Shown here: positions 20,946 to 30,985 of the stretch, piece by piece | Numbering within the stretch: position 1 is the first letter of the stretch | Layout: the number at the start of each line of letters is the position of its first letter | NCBI GenBank assembly: GCA_014284505.1 | Contig: JAAFYY010000001.1 | Location: 310,001-374,000, forward strand | Direction: 5' to 3' | DNA: 64,000 bases | DNA from: Streptacidiphilus sp. 4-A2 | Lineage (GTDB): Bacteria; Actinomycetota; Actinomycetes; Streptomycetales; Streptomycetaceae | The notes under the pieces: generated by a model | The model's database searches: none | Seen by the model: the letters and a program-made list of their open reading frames with translations, nothing else | What the model was told of the DNA's origin: nothing | Translations under genes and position numbers: made by a program

Positions 20946-21628
20946 CAGTATCCGGCCGGGCGGACCAGGCCGGTCTCGTAGGCGAAGACCGCGGCCTGGG
21001 TGCGGTCGCGCAGCCCGAGCTTCACCAGGATCCGGCTGACGTGGGTCTTCACCGTCTGCTCCGCCACCACGAGTTGTTCGGCTATCTCGGAGTTGGACAG
21101 GCCCTGCGCGATCAGCGACAGCCTCGGTCTCCCGGTCGGTCAGCTCCCCGACGCGTTCCTTCAGCGGCATCCGCGGCCCCGGCATCCGGGCGAACTCGGC
21201 GATCAGGCGCTTGGTGATGTTGGGTGCGAGCAGCGCGTCCCCCGCCGCACCACACCCTTACCGCCTGGGCCAGTTCGGCGGCCGAGGCGTCCTTGAGCAG
21301 GAAGCCCGACGCACCGGCGCGCAGCGCCTCGTAGGACGTACTCGTCGAGGTCGAAGGTGGTCAGCACGAGGACCTTGACGCCCGCCCCGCCGGCCCCGCG
21401 GTCGGCGCGTCCGGCGCGGTGATCCGGCGGGTCGCCTCGATGCCGCCGAGCTCGGGCATCCGGATGTCATCAGCACGACGTCCGGCGCCAGTTCCGCGAC
21501 CTTCGCCACCGCGTCGAGACGTCACGGCCTGCCCGGACGACCTCGATGTCGGGTTCCAGGTCGAGCAGCACCGTGAATCCCTGACGGACCATCATCTGGT
21601 CGTCGGCGATCATCACGCGGATCGTCAT
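20946..21628 (-). CDS. NarL/FixJ-family response regulator, about six indels
   Basis: Partner of the histidine kinase encoded upstream. The receiver starts [20 protein letters not shown] and, after restoring bases, has [14 protein letters not shown] and [11 protein letters not shown]. The LuxR-type C-terminal helix-turn-helix reads LTDRETE then [20 protein letters not shown] and ends GLVRPAGY. Indels near 21530, 21470, 21400, 21335, 21250 and 21120 make it the most damaged gene here. The start overlaps the kinase stop (ATGA). The high indel density leaves open real decay, but each change fits the error pattern seen in its neighbours. Confidence 0.7.
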
Positions 21629-22984
21629 GCGGGTCCTCCAGCGGCAGGGGCAGTACGGCGACCCACTTCGTAACCGCCGTCGGGGTGGGGCCGGTGGCCA
21701 GTTCGCCGCCCAGCATCGCGGTCCCTCGCGCATGCCGAGCAGGCCGTGGCCCACGCCCGGTGCGGGGGCGGGCCGGTGCGCCGGGGCGCCGTTGACGACC
21801 CGGACGGTGAGGCCCGCCGTCCGGTAGTCGAGCCGCACCCGGACCGCCGCGCCCGGGGCGTGCCGCATGACATTGCTCAGCGCCTCCTGGACGATGCGGA
21901 ACGCCGAGAGCTCGACGCCGGGCGAGAGCGGGCGCCGTTCGCCGCCGGTCTCGACGCTGACGGCGAGACCCGCGCCACGGACATTCTCCAGCAGTCCGTC
22001 CAGCTGGTCCAGGGTGGGCTGCGGCGCGTCACGGGCACCGTCGGCCGGCGGGTCCTCCGAGCGCAGCACGCCCAGCACCCGGCGCAGTTCGGTGAGCGCC
22101 TCGACCGCGTTCTGGCGGATGCCGGCCAGGTTCTCGCGCAGTTCCTCGGGCGGGTCGGCGACCAGGTGCGGGGCGACCTGCGCCTGGATGGAGATCACCG
22201 ACATGTGGTGGGCCACCACGTCGTGCAGCTCGCGCGCGATCCGGTTGCGCTCTTCGAGCAGTGTGCGCCGGGCGCGCTCCTCGGCGGCCAGCTCCTCCTG
22301 CGCGACCAGCTGCGACCGGGCCACCCGGCGGGCCCGGAACAGGGCTCCGATCAGCACCACGACCGCGAAGACCACGGCGGAGAAGGGAAGCGCCGTGCCC
22401 TGGCCCTCGGGCCGGTACAGCTGGGAGAGCAGGCCCGCGCCCAGGGTGAGTCCGAGCGCCTCGACGGCGATCCGCGACCGGGCCTGGAGCGCCAGCAGGA
22501 GCAGCACCCCCGCTTCGAGTCCGATCGTGGTCGGTGTCCAGCCGGCCTGAACCCGCTGTTCCTGCCCGGCCACCGGGAAGAAGACGCCGCCGCCGGCGGA
22601 CAGTGCGGTCGCGGACCACGCGCCCACCAGCATCGTGCCGGTCGACACCCACCAGGCGGATACGGGCTCCCAGAGCGCGGCGATGAGGGCCCCCGACTGG
22701 AGTGCCGCGAGCAGGAAGCCGAACGGCACGCCGAGGTGGTAGACGAAGATGTACTCGTTCCCGCTGATGAGCAGGAGGACCAGCGCGAGAATGCTCAGCA
22801 GCACCACTGCCGCCCGGCGCCGCCAGCCCCGTCCCAGGCGGCGGCCGAGGCCCAACTGGGCGGCCCGCCGGGAGGGGTCGCGTTCGAGGACCGAGGTGAT
22901 CATGTCCTCGCGGATGTTCCGTCCGAGCGTACGCAGCGTCGCCGTCAACTGCTTCCTGAGTTCGTCGCTGCTCACGGCACTCAC
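21625..22984 (-). CDS. NarL-type sensor histidine kinase, frameshifted near the end
   Basis: Membrane kinase of about 450 aa. A short cytoplasmic head (SSDELRKQLTATLRTLGR) is followed by four to five hydrophobic segments. A HisKA_3 dimerisation domain follows with the phospho-His in RIARELHDVVAHHMSVISIQ. The HATPase domain has FRIVQEALSNVMRHA and a G-box GVGHGLLGMRE. Frame changes near 21720 and 21680 affect the last 30 residues; it then ends overlapping the regulator start. The start is a GTG at 22984 or 22975. The stimulus is unknown. Confidence 0.85.
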
Positions 22985-22985
22985 C

Positions 22986-24265
22986 TTAGAGTCGCTCCGG
23001 CGGGGCCGGGAACTTGGGCGGGTACGGGAACTCGGGCGGGCCCGGGAACTCCAGCGGGTACGGGAACTTCGGCGGGCCGCGGAGCGGCTCCCCGCACGAT
23101 CCTGCTGCCGCCGGGCCTGCTCCGCGCCGCTCCCTGTGCCCGCTGCTGCTGCTCGTGGTGGCGAAAGGCCGCCCAGCACACACCGAGTGCCAGGGCGAAG
23201 ACCGGCAGCCAGGCCAGCCGCGCGAGCACCCAGCCCGCCCCGTCCGGGGCCGTGTGCAGGCCGGGCAGCGGGCTGCCGGCGAGCAGGCCGAGGGCGGTGA
23301 CCGCGATCATCGCGGTCTGGTGCCAGAGGAAGACGGTCATCGCGGACAGGTTGACCAGCGCCACGGCGGCCCAGGCAGCGGGCCGGGCCAGCAGCCGCCG
23401 CAGCCGGGCCGAGCAGCAGCAGCGCTCCCCCGCACTGGGCCAGGCCGAAGGTGACGGCCGCGAGCGTGGGCGGGTTGAGGTTGGAGATCCCGGCGCCGGG
23501 CACACCCACCATCGAGGCGGGGTAGCCGGCGAAGAGGATCAGCAGCGCGGTGGCGGCCGCGCCGCCGAGCAGCAGCACCCAGCCGGTCGACCGGCGCCCC
23601 CGGCCCTCCCTGGCCCAGAGCGCGCCCAGGCAGTACGGCACCAGCCAGCCTGCGGGCAGGTTGATCCAGCCCACCCAGCCGGGGCCGCCGAGCCCGAAGC
23701 GGAACAGGTCCACATAGAGCACCACCGCGAGCGGCCACAACGGGTGCAGCCGGGAGACCAGCGGTGTCGCCGCCGTCAGCGCGGCGAAGACCAGCAGGAA
23801 CCAGAGCGGCGAGAGCACCAGCTTGACCAGCATGGCCACGGTCGCGTAGTCCACACCGCAGACGAGCATCGCCACCGCGACCACCGACCACACCGCCAGC
23901 ACCGCGGCCACCGGCCGGAAGAGCCGGGCCAGCCGCGCGCCGAGCCACTGCCGGTAGCCGGTCCCCCGGGCGCGGGCCGCGTCGTAACTGCGCGCGGCCA
24001 CCTGGCCGCCGACCAGGAAGAAGACCGCGAGGGTCTGGAACGCCCAGGAGATGGGGGCCAGTTGCGGCATGTGCTGGAGCGGGCTGGAGTCGCTGATGGT
24101 GCCGCTGTCGAAGACGAGGGCGGTCACCAGCCAGTGTCCGAGCACCACGCCGAGGATGGCGAAGGCGCGCAGCGCGTCGACGGCCCGGTCACGGCGGGTC
24201 GCCGCGTCGATCCGGGCCACCGTCCGGCGCAGGGAGGTTCTGCTGCTGTTAGGCACGAGAGTCAT
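22986..24265 (-). CDS. Membrane acyltransferase (acyltransferase-3 type) with hexapeptide-repeat tail, frameshifted
   Basis: Multi-pass O-acyltransferase of about 425 aa. The N-terminus has RAVDALRAFAILGVVLGHW, carrying the catalytic-type RxxDxxRxxAxxxVxxxH pattern. About ten hydrophobic helices follow, including VNLSAMTVFLWHQTAMI. Frame changes lie near 23425 and 23120. In the frame with G/C third positions the C-terminus ends in a sixfold-period tail, P-K-F-P-Y-P / L-E-F-P-G-P, and stops at 22986. The ATG at 24265 sits inside the end of the upstream hydrolase gene. It probably acylates a cell-envelope or secreted carbohydrate. Confidence 0.8.
23010..23081 (-). repeat. 18-bp tandem repeat x4 in the acyltransferase tail
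   Basis: Four tandem 18-bp units (GGGAACTTGGGCGGGTAC and variants on the plus strand) encode the hexapeptide [PL][KE]FP[YGA]P on the minus strand. The proline/aromatic repeat forms the cytoplasmic or wall-facing tail of the acyltransferase. Confidence 0.75.
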
Positions 24266-25329
24266 GGCCGGCCTCCGAAGCGGTGGTTGTCGGGTGCGCC
24301 GCGGGCCCGGCGCCGGCCGCGCTGGCGGCCGCGCCCTGACCGGCGGCGTCGTGCCGGGTGGCGTAGGCCGCGTCCGCGGCGCCGGAGACGATCGCGGCGA
24401 TGCTGCGCAGCGGCACCGAGCCGGGCAGGAGATAGTCGCTGTGGCCGCCGTCCCCGGCCGGGAAGATCCGGGCGCCGAAGCCGGGCGCGACCGGGTCGGC
24501 GCCGAAGCCGATGGTGGCGAACAGCAGCGGCAGCCGCACATGCGGGACATCGGCGATCCAGTCGGTGCGGCCGCGCCCCGCCAGACGGACCGCTCTGGTG
24601 TGCAGCCGCGACGTCGGTCGCGTCGCCGCCGATGCCGGGACTGCCGTAGAGGACCAGGTCTGCGACGTCCAGCCCGCTCGCCGCGCGGGCGCAGACCACC
24701 GAGCCGTAGGAGTGGCAGACCAGCGAGATCCGGGCGTCCGGCTTCAGCTCCTCCAACTGTCGTACGAAATTCTGGAGTTGCGGCACCGCCTGGTCCGCGC
24801 GGCCGGTGGTCAGCACCGCGGGGCTGATGGTGTCGGGGGTGTCGTAGCCGAGCCAGGCCACGACGGCGGTCCGCGAGGCGTCGCCGCCCGACTGCTGCTC
24901 CAGCGCCACGGCCCCGGCGCGGAAGCGCGCGTAGGTGTCGAGGTCGGTGTCGGAGCCCGGCACCAGGACCGCGATCCGGTCGGCGTCCGCGAGGTCGCCC
25001 AGCACCTCGACGCTGCGCCCGCCGTCACGCCCGTCGAAGGAGAGGAAGTGCCAGGAGGGATCCGCCAGGGCCCGCAGGTTCGCGGCGCGTTGGCTGTCCC
25101 CGTGCTCCCCGGCCAGGCGCTCGGCCGCGAGGATGTCGGCCCGGTTGGCGGCGTAGCGGGCCGGCAGCCCGGCGAGCCCGCCCGCCGTGAGCGGACCCAG
25201 CGCGGCCGGCGCGGGGGCGGGCACCGCCCCGGGCCCGGTCATCGCGGACAGCGGGACCGCGACCGACGCGGACACGAACGCCGCGAGCAGCGCGCGGCGC
25301 AGCCTCGGGACCAATCGGCGGGACGCCAT
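24249..25329 (-). CDS. Exported alpha/beta hydrolase, DUF1023-like, one frameshift
   Basis: Secreted or membrane-anchored hydrolase of about 360 aa. The N-terminus MASRRLVPRLRRALLAAFVS, followed by ASVAVPLSAM, is a signal sequence. DUF1023-like blocks follow: VLVPGSDTDLDTYARF, VVAWLGYDTPD and the nucleophile elbow ISLVCHSYGSVVCAR. A 2-nt deletion near 24605 restores ALHTRAVRLAGRGRTDW, then FGARIFPAGDGGHSDYLLPG with the probable catalytic His. The gene overlaps the acyltransferase start by 17 nt and heads the four-gene minus-strand unit ending with the NarL-type regulator. Confidence 0.8.
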
Positions 25330-25901
25330 GGTGGTTGCCTCTCTTCGGTACCGGATCTGTCGTTGTTTCCGGTACTGAACCTAGGAATCGGGCCCCGTGG
25401 TCGGCGTCCCGCCGGGGAGCGCTTCCGCGGCGTAGCTCTGGAGTACTACGGGTCCTCAGGGTCTCCGGCGGGGTCACCCGGTCTGCCCCGGCCAGGGGCG
25501 TACCGACCGGCGCCGACCTGCGGGTCTGTTACTTCGGTTACTTCCGGCGCCACTCCCGCCGGGCATCCGCGGCGGCAGCCGGCCCCGGCAGGCGCCGGAT
25601 GGTGACCCCGGCTGCGCCGAACTGCCTTGGCCGCAGCCGCCGTTCGGCGGACAGCCGGGCGCCGGGCTTCCGGAACCACTTATTCCGCCGGTGCCGGGCG
25701 GCCGTTTCCGGCCCCCGCGGCTGTTTTCCCTGACGGCCGTCGCCCCCGTATCCTCCGCTGGGCCGACGCGCACACCATCACGCCGAGGCCCCGGGGGCAA
25801 TCGTGCTCCCCTCCGCACGTCCGCACCCGCTCCACCCGGACCAGCCTCGGCACACCCACCGTCGGACCGGCCCGGAGCCCGTATGCCAGGAGACCCCTGC
25901 A
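25330..25901. other. Long divergent intergenic region
   Basis: About 570 bp with no supported gene. It holds the dyad GTACCGGA-N12-TCCGGTAC (25348-25375) just upstream of the hydrolase start, and two tandem copies of GTTACTTC (25528-25545). Long antisense reading frames here follow GC bias only. Confidence 0.5.
25348..25375 (-). promoter_or_regulatory. Operator-like dyad upstream of the exported hydrolase
   Basis: Perfect 8-bp arms (GTACCGGA / TCCGGTAC) 12 bp apart, 18-46 bp upstream of the start at 25329. Likely binding site of a dimeric regulator or part of the promoter. Confidence 0.45.
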
Positions 25902-27188
25902 ATGGCGGAACTCACCCCTGTCGGGTCGAGACTTTCCGAAGCTCTGCTCCCGCGCGAACTCGCTCCCCGCGAGCTGCTGCGCACCCCGGCGGTGAGCCGC
26001 TGGAACGCCCTGCGCGGCGTCCGCGTCGGCCTGACCGTGTCCGTACTGCTGCTGCTCATGATCGGCGCCAATCTGGCCACACCGCTCTACCCGGCACTCC
26101 AGCGCAGCCTGCACCTGACCTCCGTGGACACCACGGTCCTGTTCACGATCTATGTCTTCGCGCTGCTGCCGGTACTCCTCGCGGTCGGGCACTGGTCGGA
26201 CCACCTCGGCCGCCGCGCGATGGTGCTGCCCGCCGTGCTTCTCGCCGCCGCCGGGGACCTGACCTTCGCCTCCGCGCACAGCCTGGCCCAGCTGGCCGTC
26301 GGCCGGGCGATCCAGGGCATCGCGGTCGGTCTGACCACCGCCGCGGCCGGCGCCGCGCTCGCCGACCTGCTGCCCGACCAGCCGGCCGCCGCCGCCCGGC
26401 TCACCCTGGCCGCCTCCGCGGGCGGCGTGGCCCTCGGCCCGCTGCTCGGCGCGACCCTGGACGTCGGGTCGGACCCGCTGGTCACCCCGTTCGTCACGCA
26501 CGCGATCGTGCTGCTCGCGCTGTGTGTGCCGCTGCTGCTGCTGCACCCGCGCTCGCCGGGCCAGGAACCCGCCGTCCACCCGCGGCCGCCGCTCCCGCTG
26601 CGCCCGCGCGCCTTCAGCCTGCCCACCCGCGGCCGCCGGCCGTTCCTGCTCACCGCCGCCACCGGCTTCACCAGCTACGCCGTCTTCGGCGTCTACCTGA
26701 GCCTGGCTCCCAGCTACGCCGCCACCCTGCTGCACACCCGCAACCCGCTGGCGGGCGCGGCCGTCGCCGCGCTGCTGCTGGGCTCGTCCGCGACCGCGCA
26801 GCTGCTGGCCCGGCCCACCCGGCGCCGCACCGTCCCGGCCATGGGCCTGACCGGGCTGGCCCTGGGCCTGGGTCTGGTCGTGCTGGCCGCCTACGTCCAC
26901 CAGCCCGCCCTGCTCTTCACCGGCAGCCTGCTGGCCGGCGTCTGCCAGGGCCTGGCCTTCCGGGCCCTGTTCACCCAGGCCACCGCCGCCATGGACCCGG
27001 AGCGGCGCGGCAGCCAGCTCAGCGCCTTGTGGGTGGTGGTCTACCTGGGCAGCTCGGTGCCGACCATCGCCGTCGGCATGCTCACCCAGAGCTACGGCAT
27101 CCTCCCGGCCGTCAGTGTCTTCGCCGCCGTCGCGGGCCTGGCCTGCCTGGCCATCGCCGCCGCCTCGCTGCGCCGCGAGCGGAGCTGA
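25902..27188 (+). CDS. MFS transporter (drug/metabolite efflux type)
   Basis: Intact 428-aa inner-membrane transporter with twelve predicted helices. The cytoplasmic loop between helices 2 and 3 has the MFS signature GHWSDHLGRRAMVLP. Helix 1 follows a 40-residue cytoplasmic N-terminus. ATG with AGGAG 11 nt upstream. It resembles drug:H+ antiporters of the DHA1 class; substrate unknown. The gene stands alone and ends at a strong hairpin. Confidence 0.9.
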   Translation: MAELTPVGSRLSEALLPRELAPRELLRTPAVSRWNALRGVRVGLTVSVLLLLMIGANLATPLYPALQRSLHLTSVDTTVLFTIYVFALLPVLLAVGHWSDHLGRRAMVLPAVLLAAAGDLTFASAHSLAQLAVGRAIQGIAVGLTTAAAGAALADLLPDQPAAAARLTLAASAGGVALGPLLGATLDVGSDPLVTPFVTHAIVLLALCVPLLLLHPRSPGQEPAVHPRPPLPLRPRAFSLPTRGRRPFLLTAATGFTSYAVFGVYLSLAPSYAATLLHTRNPLAGAAVAALLLGSSATAQLLARPTRRRTVPAMGLTGLALGLGLVVLAAYVHQPALLFTGSLLAGVCQGLAFRALFTQATAAMDPERRGSQLSALWVVVYLGSSVPTIAVGMLTQSYGILPAVSVFAAVAGLACLAIAAASLRRERS

Positions 27189-27204
27189 GCCGGCGCTGCC
27201 GCAC

Positions 27205-27247
27205 GCGAAGGGGCCGGACGCACACACCGTGCGCCCGGCCCCTTCGC
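27205..27247 (+). terminator. Terminator after the first MFS gene
   Basis: 19-bp stem with one mismatch (27205-27223 with 27229-27247) and a 5-nt loop, 16 bp after the stop. Confidence 0.75.
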
Positions 27248-27633
27248 GCATCCCGGCCCGGTGCCGTCCACGGGCCGCCGACCGCTCCCCGGTCGGCGCG
27301 CAGTTCGCGAGCCGGTGCTGTTTACTGGAGCTGAGGCTGGCTTCTCCCGACGGGCCTCGGGCCTGTGACGTCGGGTGATGCCCCCGCAGACGAGCCGCGA
27401 CCCGTTGCCGCAGCAGGCCGGGAAGCCAAAGGCCTCAGGCTCGGAGTCCGAAACCCAGATCCGGAACTCAGATCCGGAAGAGGAATCCAGAGAACGAGGG
27501 TCCTGCACGGTCACCATTCCGCTCGCCCCACAGATCTCCGGCGCGGCCGCGGGTTCGCGTCACCGTCCGGCCGGAGCGGCCGGCGCGGCTGTTGGCTGTT
27601 GTCCGCGCGCCGACGCGAAGGAGGGCGGAGCCT
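27248..27633. other. Leader region of the c-di-GMP gene
   Basis: About 385 bp without a gene. It contains a BldD-like site (27365-27379) and two direct copies of CAGATCCGGAA (27456-27466 and 27469-27479). The long distance to the GTG start leaves room for a promoter and an untranslated leader. Confidence 0.5.
27365..27379 (+). promoter_or_regulatory. Possible BldD-like binding site
   Basis: GTGACGTCGGGTGAT keeps the outer TnAC-N5-GTnA spacing described for BldD sites but differs at two central positions. It lies about 255 bp upstream of a GGDEF-EAL gene; BldD is known to control such genes in Streptomyces. Weak match. Confidence 0.25.
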
Positions 27634-30600
27634 GTGGCACGATTGCGGCTGCTGGTGGTCGGCTACCTGGTCGTCGTGGCCGTGGCCACGACCCTCTACC
27701 TGCTTCTTCCCGCCTGGCACACCCCCACCTGGGCCACCATCGGGTTCACCAGTGTGGCGGCGATCCTGCTGGGCGTCCGCATCCACCGGCCGTCGCGGCG
27801 GCTGCCCTGGTTCCTGCTCGCGGCCGCGAACTTCGCCTTCACCTCCGGCGACACCACGTACAACGTGCTGAAGTCCGTGACCGGCGAGGCCAATCCGTTC
27901 CCCTCGCTCGCCGACGCGTTCTACCTGATCACCTACCCGCTCTTCGCCGCCGGGCTGCTGGCTCATCCGCCGCCGCTCCGCCGACCGGCGCGACTGGGAT
28001 CGCTGCTGGACGCCCTGACCCTCACCTCGGGCCTGGCGCTGCTCTCGTGGATCTATCTGATCGCGCCCAACACCCAGGCATCCGGCACGACTTGGCTGCC
28101 AAGACCATCTCCATCGCCTATCCGCTCGGTGACGTGCTGATGCTGGCGATGCTCGCCCGGCTGCTGGTGGCCGGCAGCACCCGGACCCGCGCCATCCAGC
28201 TGCTCACCGTCGGCACCCTGGGATGCTCCTGTCGACTGCCTCTACGGCTGGTACCAGGTCAACGGCGCCTGGCAGGTCGGCACCCCGATGGACCTGGGCT
28301 GGGTGGTGTTCTACACCGCCTGGGGCCTGTCGGCCCTGGATCCGTCCATGGTGGGACTGACCGAGCCGGTGCAGCGGCGCCCGGCCGGGATACCCGGCCA
28401 GCGGATCGGCCTGCTGGCGCTGGCGTCGCTCATCGCGCCGACCATGCTGCTCTACGAGGCCATCCGGGGGAATGTCCGGGACGGGGGTGATCGCCGTCTT
28501 CTCCGCCGTGCTCTTCCTGCTGGTGCTCGCCCGCCTGGCCGGCCTGGTGAGCACCACCCGCCGGGTGGTGCTCCGCGAGCGGGCGCTGCGGGATTCGCCG
28601 CCTCGCTGTGGCGCGGTCAGCATGGAGGAGATCGCCGCCCTGGTCCGCAGCGCGGCATCGACCCTGGATGCCCACGGACGCACCAGCCGAGGCCGTGCTG
28701 GCGCTCCGGCGACACGGCCTGGCTGCGGCCGGTGCTGGGGCCGAGCCGCCGCCCCGGACTGGCGGATCACCTGGACCGAGAAGCTGTCGGGCAGCTGGCT
28801 GCAGGAGCTGGAGTCGGGAGGATCGCAGCAGGTGCCCGTCAGCGAACTGCTGGGCAGGCCCGGGGAGGTGTACGACCCGTCGACCGCGATGCTGTGCCCG
28901 CTGGTCCTCCAGGAGCGCCCCACCGGTGAATCCCTGTTCGGGACGCTGGTGGTGGCCGGGCCCGCGCAGCAGCTCGACGAGTTCCGCGAGGTCCTGGAGG
29001 CCCTGGCCTCCCAGGTGGCCCTGGCCGTGGAGCGGATCCGGCTGTCCCGGGAGGTCATCCGCCGCAACAGCGAGGCGTACTTCCGCACGCTGATCCACAA
29101 CGCCTCGGACGTGATCCTCATCCTGGACGACGACAACACCGTGCGCTACGCGAGCCCTTCGGCCGAGGCGGTGTTCGGTCCGGAGCCGCAGCACGGGGTG
29201 CGCAGACTGGTCGACCTGGTCCACCCCGACGACGCCGGACGCGCGGCGGAGGCGCTGGACCGGATGCGGGCGACCGACCGCGAACAGGACCTGCGCGAGG
29301 ACTGGCAGCTGATGAGCCAGGACCACCGGCGGGTCGAGGTGGAGGTCAGGTGCAGCAATCTGCGCCACGACCAGAGCGTGCGCGGACTGGTGCTGACCCT
29401 GCGGGACGTGACCGACCAGCGCAAGCTGGAACGCGAACTGACCCACCGGGCCTTCCACGACTCGCTGACCGGCCTGCCCAACCGGGTCCTGCTGCTGAAC
29501 CGGATCGAGCACGCCCTGGTCAGCCGGCCCCGGGAACGCGGCGACACCCTGGTCTGCGCGCTCTTCATCGACCTGGACGACTTCAAGGTCGTCAACGACA
29601 CCCTGGGGCACACCGTCGGCGACCATCTGCTGGTCGCCGCCTCGCGCCGGCTGTCGGCGACACTGCGGGCGGGTGACACCGCGGCGCGGCTGGGAGGCGA
29701 CGAGTTCGCGGTGCTCATCGAGGGCATCCGCGAACCGTCGGAGGCGGAGGAGATCGCCGACCACATCGTCGAGGCCCTGGCCCGCCCCTTCCACGTGCGG
29801 GGCGAACCCATCAGCGTGTCGGCCAGCGTGGGCATCGCCACCGAGCTGGACAGCAGCGACGCGGAGGAACTCCTGGGCCACGCCGACCTCGCCCTGTACG
29901 CGGCGAAGGCGGCCGGCAAGCGGCAGTGGCGGCGCTACCACCAGATCCTGCGACGCGGCATGGTCGAGCGCCACGAGCTGCGGACCAGCCTGGACAGCGC
30001 GATCGCCGAGGAGGAGTTCACGCTCCTCTACCAGCCCATCGTGGAGATGTCGTCCGACACCATCACCGGCTTCGAGGCGCTGGCCCGCTGGCCGCACGCG
30101 AGACTGGGCCTGGTGCTGCCCGAGCACTTCATCGCGCTCGCGGAGGAGACCGGGCACATCATGCCGCTCGGCGCCTGGATCCTGAAGCAGGCCGCCGGCG
30201 ACACCGCGCGCTGGCAGCAGGCGGCCCCGCACCGGGTACCGCTGGACATCAATGTGAATGTCTCCGCCCGCCAGTTCCGCGACCCCCGGTTCGTGGGCGA
30301 GGTGCGCCATGTCCTCGACGAGTCCGGACTCGCGCCCTCCTCGCTGGTGCTGGAGCTGACCGAGACCGTGCTGATGCGTCAGACGGACCAGGTCCGGACC
30401 GACATGCGCACACTCAAGGACCTCGGAGTGCGCATCGCCATCGACGACTTCGGCACCGGCTTCTCCTCGCTGGGCTACCTGCGGGACTTCCCGATCGACC
30501 TGCTGAAGATCGACAAGTCCTTCGTCGACGGGATCCTGGCCGACGAGCAGCAGGTCGCCCTGGTGGAAGGCATCATCGGCATCGCCGGCACCCTCGGCAT

Positions 30601-30985
30601 GAAAGTGATCGCCGAAGGCATCGAGGACCCCCGGCAGCAGGCCGTCCTCGCGGACATGGGCTGCGAGTTCGGGCAGGGATACCTGTTCTCGCCGCCGGTG
30701 AGCGCGGAGGGCTGCGAGCGCCTGCTGCGCACCGAGCGGGAGCCGGACCGCCGCCCGACGGCGGTCGCCGCCGCCCCGGAGCGCGACCCGGGCCCGGCAG
30801 CGGCGCTCGCGCCGGGCGGCTCCGGCCGCGCCGCGGCCCCCGGAGCGGTCAGTGGCAGCGGTCCGCCGGCCGCCGCCGGACCCGGCCGCCGGACCGCGGC
30901 CGGCTCCCGTCACCGGGGCCCACCGTGCGAAGAAGGAGCCAGCCATGTCCGATCCCTCAAGGACGGTCGCGGTACCGCGACGTGA
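27634..30985 (+). CDS. Membrane PAS-GGDEF-EAL c-di-GMP enzyme, about five frameshifts
   Basis: Composite diguanylate cyclase/phosphodiesterase of about 1,110 aa. GTG start with GAAGGAGGGCGGAG. The N-terminal third has about eight membrane helices (LLVVGYLVVVAVATTLYLLL and on), followed by a poorly conserved GAF-like segment. A PAS domain starts at AYFRTLIHNASDVILILDDD. The GGDEF active site is intact (RLGGDEFAVLIEG), with IDLDDFKVVNDTLGH. The EAL domain has FEALARWPH, DDFGTGFSSLGYLRDFP and KIDKSFV. Frame changes fall near 28095, 28225, 28475, 28690 and 28750. The Ala/Pro-rich tail overlaps the next gene by 41 nt. Confidence 0.85.

Noticed and set aside
21746..24649. 967-codon open frame on the plus strand
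   Set aside because: Lies antisense to the histidine kinase and acyltransferase; its composition is the Arg/Gly/Ala-rich product expected from the reverse of GC-rich genes, and it has no domain.
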